Below are positions 61,081 to 64,000 of a DNA stretch of 64,000 bases, in pieces. The DNA comes from JAGLOK01 sp963676355 (lineage in GTDB: Bacteria > Bacillota > Clostridia > Christensenellales > UMGS416). The stretch is taken from NCBI GenBank assembly GCA_963676355.1, contig OY781093.1:2480001-2544000 (forward strand), in the 5' to 3' direction. The position numbers and the translations under genes are program-made. Position 1 is the stretch's first letter; the number at the start of each line of letters is the position of its first letter. The notes beneath the pieces are model-generated. The model had not been told where the DNA came from and searched no databases. It was given only the letters and a program-made list of their open reading frames with translations.

Positions 61081-62838
61081 CTATTTTATATCCAACCCAA
61101 TAAGAAATTCATAACCGACGCTTGAATCATCGTCGCTCCATCCCGTATGAATTCCTATGATATATTTGCCTTTAGAGTAATGCATTGTGAGTTTTTCGAG
61201 ATTATTCGATACAGGCCAGTAATTATCATCATAAACCCTATACCACATATTACCGCCGCCTTCACCTACAATCTCTATCTCCATATTAACATCATCATAG
61301 TACTTCAGATATACATCATCGCCTTCAACATAAAAAGGCACTGCATCTGCACACAATCCGTCTATTTCACTGGATGTAATATTTCCACGCGGAATGTGAA
61401 TCCATTTATCATTTGTAATCCTTATATGCGGGCTTGTTTTATTCAGTTTAAAAATCTTAATATCGTTAAAGTTAGTTCTTCCTCTTACCCCGCCGATATC
61501 AACATGGCTAAAAATAAATCCTTTGCCATCCTCGTTTTCCAGCATCAGCCTCTGCTTTTTAACGTTATCTCCGCAATACTCTACGCCGATGCATTCTTCT
61601 CCCTGTAAAACATACTTCCAGCTAAACTCTTCGTTGTCTGAGCCTTCCTCAAAGATACCTTTGCCATTTTGCATGAAGGTAAGCTTTTTCTTTCTGTTTA
61701 CATATGTCTTTAATACAGACTTTTCCTTCGACTCCCACTCTATTTCCCATATTCCAACGATATCAACAAAACAATCCTTATCAGGGTTTACAAGTGAAGT
61801 GTCATGCTCAATATCCTTTTCATATGCCGTAAAATATACTGGCAAGCCAAGCGCTTTTATGTCCTCTTTTCTTTGAAGAGAGTCAAGACCTATATAAGCA
61901 AGATATTTATCATAGCGTTCATCATCTTCATATATAACACTGTTTCTAGAAGAGATGGCAGTGCTATAGCCTTCCCCATTCTCATAAATTTCTTTTGAGA
62001 GCAAAACTATGGCTTCTTTTCCTATCTGGACTTGATCTTCAAAAAAAGTAAACTGAGAGTTTCTACCCAATTCTCCTTTGTAAGTATCTACATAATCATA
62101 TTTCACAAAGCACAATCCTTTTTTAGGATTTATCAGTTCGCTTTCAGTAACTTTAATTTTAATAATTACTTCCGAGAAGTTTACTATATCTTTGATATCA
62201 TCAGTATCGATGTACTTTACTCCATCCACACCTCCGTTATCTCTTGTGTTCCTGGTGTTTTTATCTAAAAATAATTTGAAATCATCAACCGTAAGAAACA
62301 GCTTCTCAGAATATGCCCTTCCATGCTGGCACTGATAAATAATATTTTCACCATCTACACTAAATATAAGTGAATCAACATGATAACTGTCTCCTATATG
62401 AATATGGACATACTTATATACAAACAAAACATACTCTTTACCTTCTTCAAATATCCCAAAACAACTATACATGTTGAAACAAATTTCTTTTTCAGCAATA
62501 GTGCCTTTTAAAAAATCTGTTATCACAAAATCATAATTATATAAACATCCAAATCCTAAATCGATATACTCAGTATCCACTTTTTCAGCTCTATCTATTC
62601 TGCCTTTTACTATAATATAGGAATTATCAATTATTTCTTCAATGGGTTTAGGGGAACGAAGGGATATACATTGTTCGCTTGTAAAATTCTTATTACTGCC
62701 ACTTGGATTGCTCCACTCATCCAACGACGCAATTGTCATACTAAAGTTATACGACTGCTGCTGAATGTTTTCATCTGTCGGCAGACAAGCTGTAAAAATC
62801 ACGCATATTAATGTTGTTAAGAAAAAAGTCTTTTTCAT
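61081..62838 (-). CDS. large lipoprotein of unknown function
   Basis: A 585-residue surface lipoprotein. MKKTFFLTTLICVIFTAC is the signal, with the lipobox cysteine at 18. The body is beta-rich without recognisable catalytic motifs: a domain around FDVSEVIIKIKV-type strands (middle third) and a C-terminal domain with repeated acidic, aromatic loops (GGNMWYRVYDDNYWPVSNN). ATG 62838 is preferred because GGAG lies 5 nt upstream; the frame runs 31 codons further up. I do not recognise the family. Confidence 0.65.
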   Translation of the reverse strand: MKKTFFLTTLICVIFTACLPTDENIQQQSYNFSMTIASLDEWSNPSGSNKNFTSEQCISLRSPKPIEEIIDNSYIIVKGRIDRAEKVDTEYIDLGFGCLYNYDFVITDFLKGTIAEKEICFNMYSCFGIFEEGKEYVLFVYKYVHIHIGDSYHVDSLIFSVDGENIIYQCQHGRAYSEKLFLTVDDFKLFLDKNTRNTRDNGGVDGVKYIDTDDIKDIVNFSEVIIKIKVTESELINPKKGLCFVKYDYVDTYKGELGRNSQFTFFEDQVQIGKEAIVLLSKEIYENGEGYSTAISSRNSVIYEDDERYDKYLAYIGLDSLQRKEDIKALGLPVYFTAYEKDIEHDTSLVNPDKDCFVDIVGIWEIEWESKEKSVLKTYVNRKKKLTFMQNGKGIFEEGSDNEEFSWKYVLQGEECIGVEYCGDNVKKQRLMLENEDGKGFIFSHVDIGGVRGRTNFNDIKIFKLNKTSPHIRITNDKWIHIPRGNITSSEIDGLCADAVPFYVEGDDVYLKYYDDVNMEIEIVGEGGGNMWYRVYDDNYWPVSNNLEKLTMHYSKGKYIIGIHTGWSDDDSSVGYEFLIGLDIK

Positions 62839-62976
62839 TCTAACTCCATCCAAGTACAACGTGTTGTTATTAAATAAACTTGAGCAGCACAAAAAATGCA
62901 TTGAAATTAAAATGCCTTCTTCTGCATTCACAGATGAACATATTTCGCTCGCTTTTTATATTAGCCTTAATATATT

Positions 62977-63222
62977 TTAAGCAAGCGCTTTAAGTTCTTC
63001 CAAGCACCTTTTACATATGTTTTTGCCATTATATTCGACCACATCTACTGTATCTTCGCAAAAAATGCAGGCAGGAAAATGCTTTTTAACAAATATCATT
63101 TCTTCTTCTATATAGATTTCCACTGGATCGCTTGTAGAAATTTCAAGAGTATTCCTTAACGCCTTCGGCAAAATAACTCTGCCTAATCTGTCCACTTTTC
63201 TGGTCATTCCAACTGCTTTCAT
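62977..63222 (-). CDS. AbrB/SpoVT-family regulator with zinc-ribbon-like tail
   Basis: An 81-residue transition-state-type regulator. Residues 1-50 are the SpoVT/AbrB swapped-hairpin DNA-binding domain (TRKVDRLGRVILPKALRN, then VEIYIEEEMIFVKKH). Instead of the usual AbrB dimerisation tail it ends with two CxxC pairs (CIFC near 54 and CKRC near 72), likely binding zinc. ATG 63222 is chosen because GAGG lies 6 nt upstream; the ATG 6 nt earlier overlaps that site. Target genes unknown. Confidence 0.83.
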   Translation of the reverse strand: MKAVGMTRKVDRLGRVILPKALRNTLEISTSDPVEIYIEEEMIFVKKHFPACIFCEDTVDVVEYNGKNICKRCLEELKALA

Positions 63223-63387
63223 GTGCATCCTCTTTTTCTATAAATATAAACCATAATCATAGCTTAGTTTGTTCTCTAAGCATTCTAATCTAATTGCCAC
63301 ACATTATACTATATATTAATAATGTTTTACAAATTTATTGTATAATTTTTACCATTGTATTGTTTATTTAGATTGGAGTACAAATAA

Positions 63388-63420
63388 AGTAAAAAGGCAC
63401 ATAATAAATACGTGCCTTAT
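63388..63420 (-). terminator. terminator of the FGGY kinase gene
   Basis: AAGGCAC (63394-63400) and GTGCCTT (63412-63418) arms; on the minus strand a TTTTTACTTT tract follows. Confidence 0.7.
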
Positions 63421-63443
63421 TATTGCTAAATTAAATTCTGTAA

Positions 63444-64000
63444 TTAGAAACTCTCAGAAGCCAGCTTCTCCACTTTTAAGCAGGTCTGATAGCTTTCAAT
63501 AAATTTGTTATATCCCTTCACATCATCCGCATCAGGCTCAACTGTCGAACTTTCAAATCCAGCAAAAACACGGTTTTCAAGATAGTCAGGCAGATTTTCT
63601 CCATCGCCATTTATCATATATGCAGCAAGAATCGCCATTCCCCACGGCCCGCCTTCTCCCGCATTTTTCATCACAGTTACAGGTGCATTCATTGCTGCCG
63701 ACATAATCTTTTGTCCAACTGCAGCCTGAGTGAAAAATCCTCCGTGTCCTGTAATAGAATCAAGTGCTGCTCCTTCATCTTCAAGCAGTATCTTCATTCC
63801 GATTTTAAGTGACGCACATGCCGAGTAAAGATGCGTTCTCATAAATTCGTTTAGGTTAAGCTTTGCATCAGGTTTGCGCATAAACATTGGACGTCCTTCT
63901 GTATGCCCTGTCACATGTTCGCCTGAAATGTAGTTATAAGACAACAATCCGCCGCAATCCACAGCGCCTTCCAGCGCACGCGCATACAGCTTCTTATAAA
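63444..64000 (-). CDS. FGGY-family carbohydrate kinase, C-terminal part
   Basis: The gene runs off the window; at least 185 codons are present and the 5' part is missing. The frame is open from 64000 (FIRSCMRALEGAVDCGG) to the stop at 63444. The segments DSITGHGGFFTQAAVGQK and AGEGGPWGMAILAAYMI are the ATP-binding and adenosine motifs of the FGGY C-terminal ASKHA domain. It resembles xylulokinase/ribulokinase-like kinases of Clostridia; the sugar cannot be named. The apparent internal GTG at 63962 is not the real start. Confidence 0.82.
   Translation of the reverse strand, partial: YKKLYARALEGAVDCGGLLSYNYISGEHVTGHTEGRPMFMRKPDAKLNLNEFMRTHLYSACASLKIGMKILLEDEGAALDSITGHGGFFTQAAVGQKIMSAAMNAPVTVMKNAGEGGPWGMAILAAYMINGDGENLPDYLENRVFAGFESSTVEPDADDVKGYNKFIESYQTCLKVEKLASESF

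Noticed and set aside
63444..63962. Complete 172-residue kinase starting at GTG 63962
   Set aside because: The frame stays open to the window end and codes conserved kinase sequence, so the gene is truncated by the window.
1..64000. CRISPR array, rRNA operon, complete insertion sequence or prophage
   Set aside because: No regularly spaced repeat array, rRNA sequence, transposase, integrase or phage structural gene was found.

Overview
The window looks like a chromosomal segment of an anaerobic, low-GC Firmicute of the class Clostridia. The evidence is AT-rich DNA, AGGAGG-type ribosome binding sites before most genes, many 4Fe-4S and ferredoxin-domain proteins, an oxygen-sensitive two-subunit L-serine dehydratase, and a nitrogenase operon of the Clostridium pasteurianum type (nifH-nifI1-nifI2-nifD-nifK, 533-residue NifD). 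I cannot name a genus or species.

Layout. 1-8.1 kb: housekeeping genes (glutamate racemase, S20, and a minus-strand operon of glycosyltransferase, ECF S-component, metallo-hydrolase, comEC, holA). 8.2-17.9 kb: two small unknown proteins, a four-gene sugar-catabolic operon (two TIM-barrel isomerases, two Gfo/Idh/MocA oxidoreductases) divergent from an AraC regulator, two aldo/keto reductases and a HerA-like ATPase. 18.0-24.4 kb: sdaAA/sdaAB, an MFS exporter with its ArsR-like repressor and a clear operator, surE, and an EAL-CBS-GGDEF protein. 24.5-29.6 kb: a compact eight-gene metal-cofactor operon (DUF134 regulator, two NifX/NifB-type proteins, DUF89, two ferredoxin-MinD ATPases, flavin reductase, Mrp), divergent from a ferritin-VIT1 iron transporter. 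29.6-38 kb: membrane proteins, lgt, another Gfo/Idh/MocA oxidoreductase, and a three-gene ABC-2 exporter behind a leader-peptide attenuator. 38-42 kb: an accessory-looking stretch with an orphan SAP/PD-(D/E)XK nuclease, a pair of unknown genes and tRNA-Ala(GGC). 42-50 kb: a frameshifted PAS-GGDEF-EAL gene, glucan phosphorylase, an aldo/keto reductase, an AraC regulator and a URO-D-like enzyme. 50-58.4 kb: the nif operon, followed by a FecCD-type metal ABC transporter and a [2Fe-2S] ferredoxin. 58.4-64 kb: glycoside hydrolase genes (GH114-like, GH29), a lipoprotein, an AbrB regulator and the end of an FGGY sugar kinase.

How the genes fit together. The nif operon makes the two nitrogenase proteins, their PII-type post-translational switch, probably metal import, and a thioredoxin-fold ferredoxin. 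Its 5' leader contains a 16-bp intrinsic terminator whose 5' arm overlaps an exclusive hairpin with an A-N-N-G hexaloop, as expected for ANTAR-protein antitermination. The ABC-2 exporter is preceded by a 26-codon leader ORF and three mutually exclusive RNA pairings, the logic of ribosome-stalling attenuation. The eight-gene operon at 24.5-29.6 kb is the best candidate for an incompletely described system: it combines metal-cluster carriers, deviant-Walker ATPases and a probable autoregulated promoter. No CRISPR array, rRNA, complete insertion sequence or phage was found.
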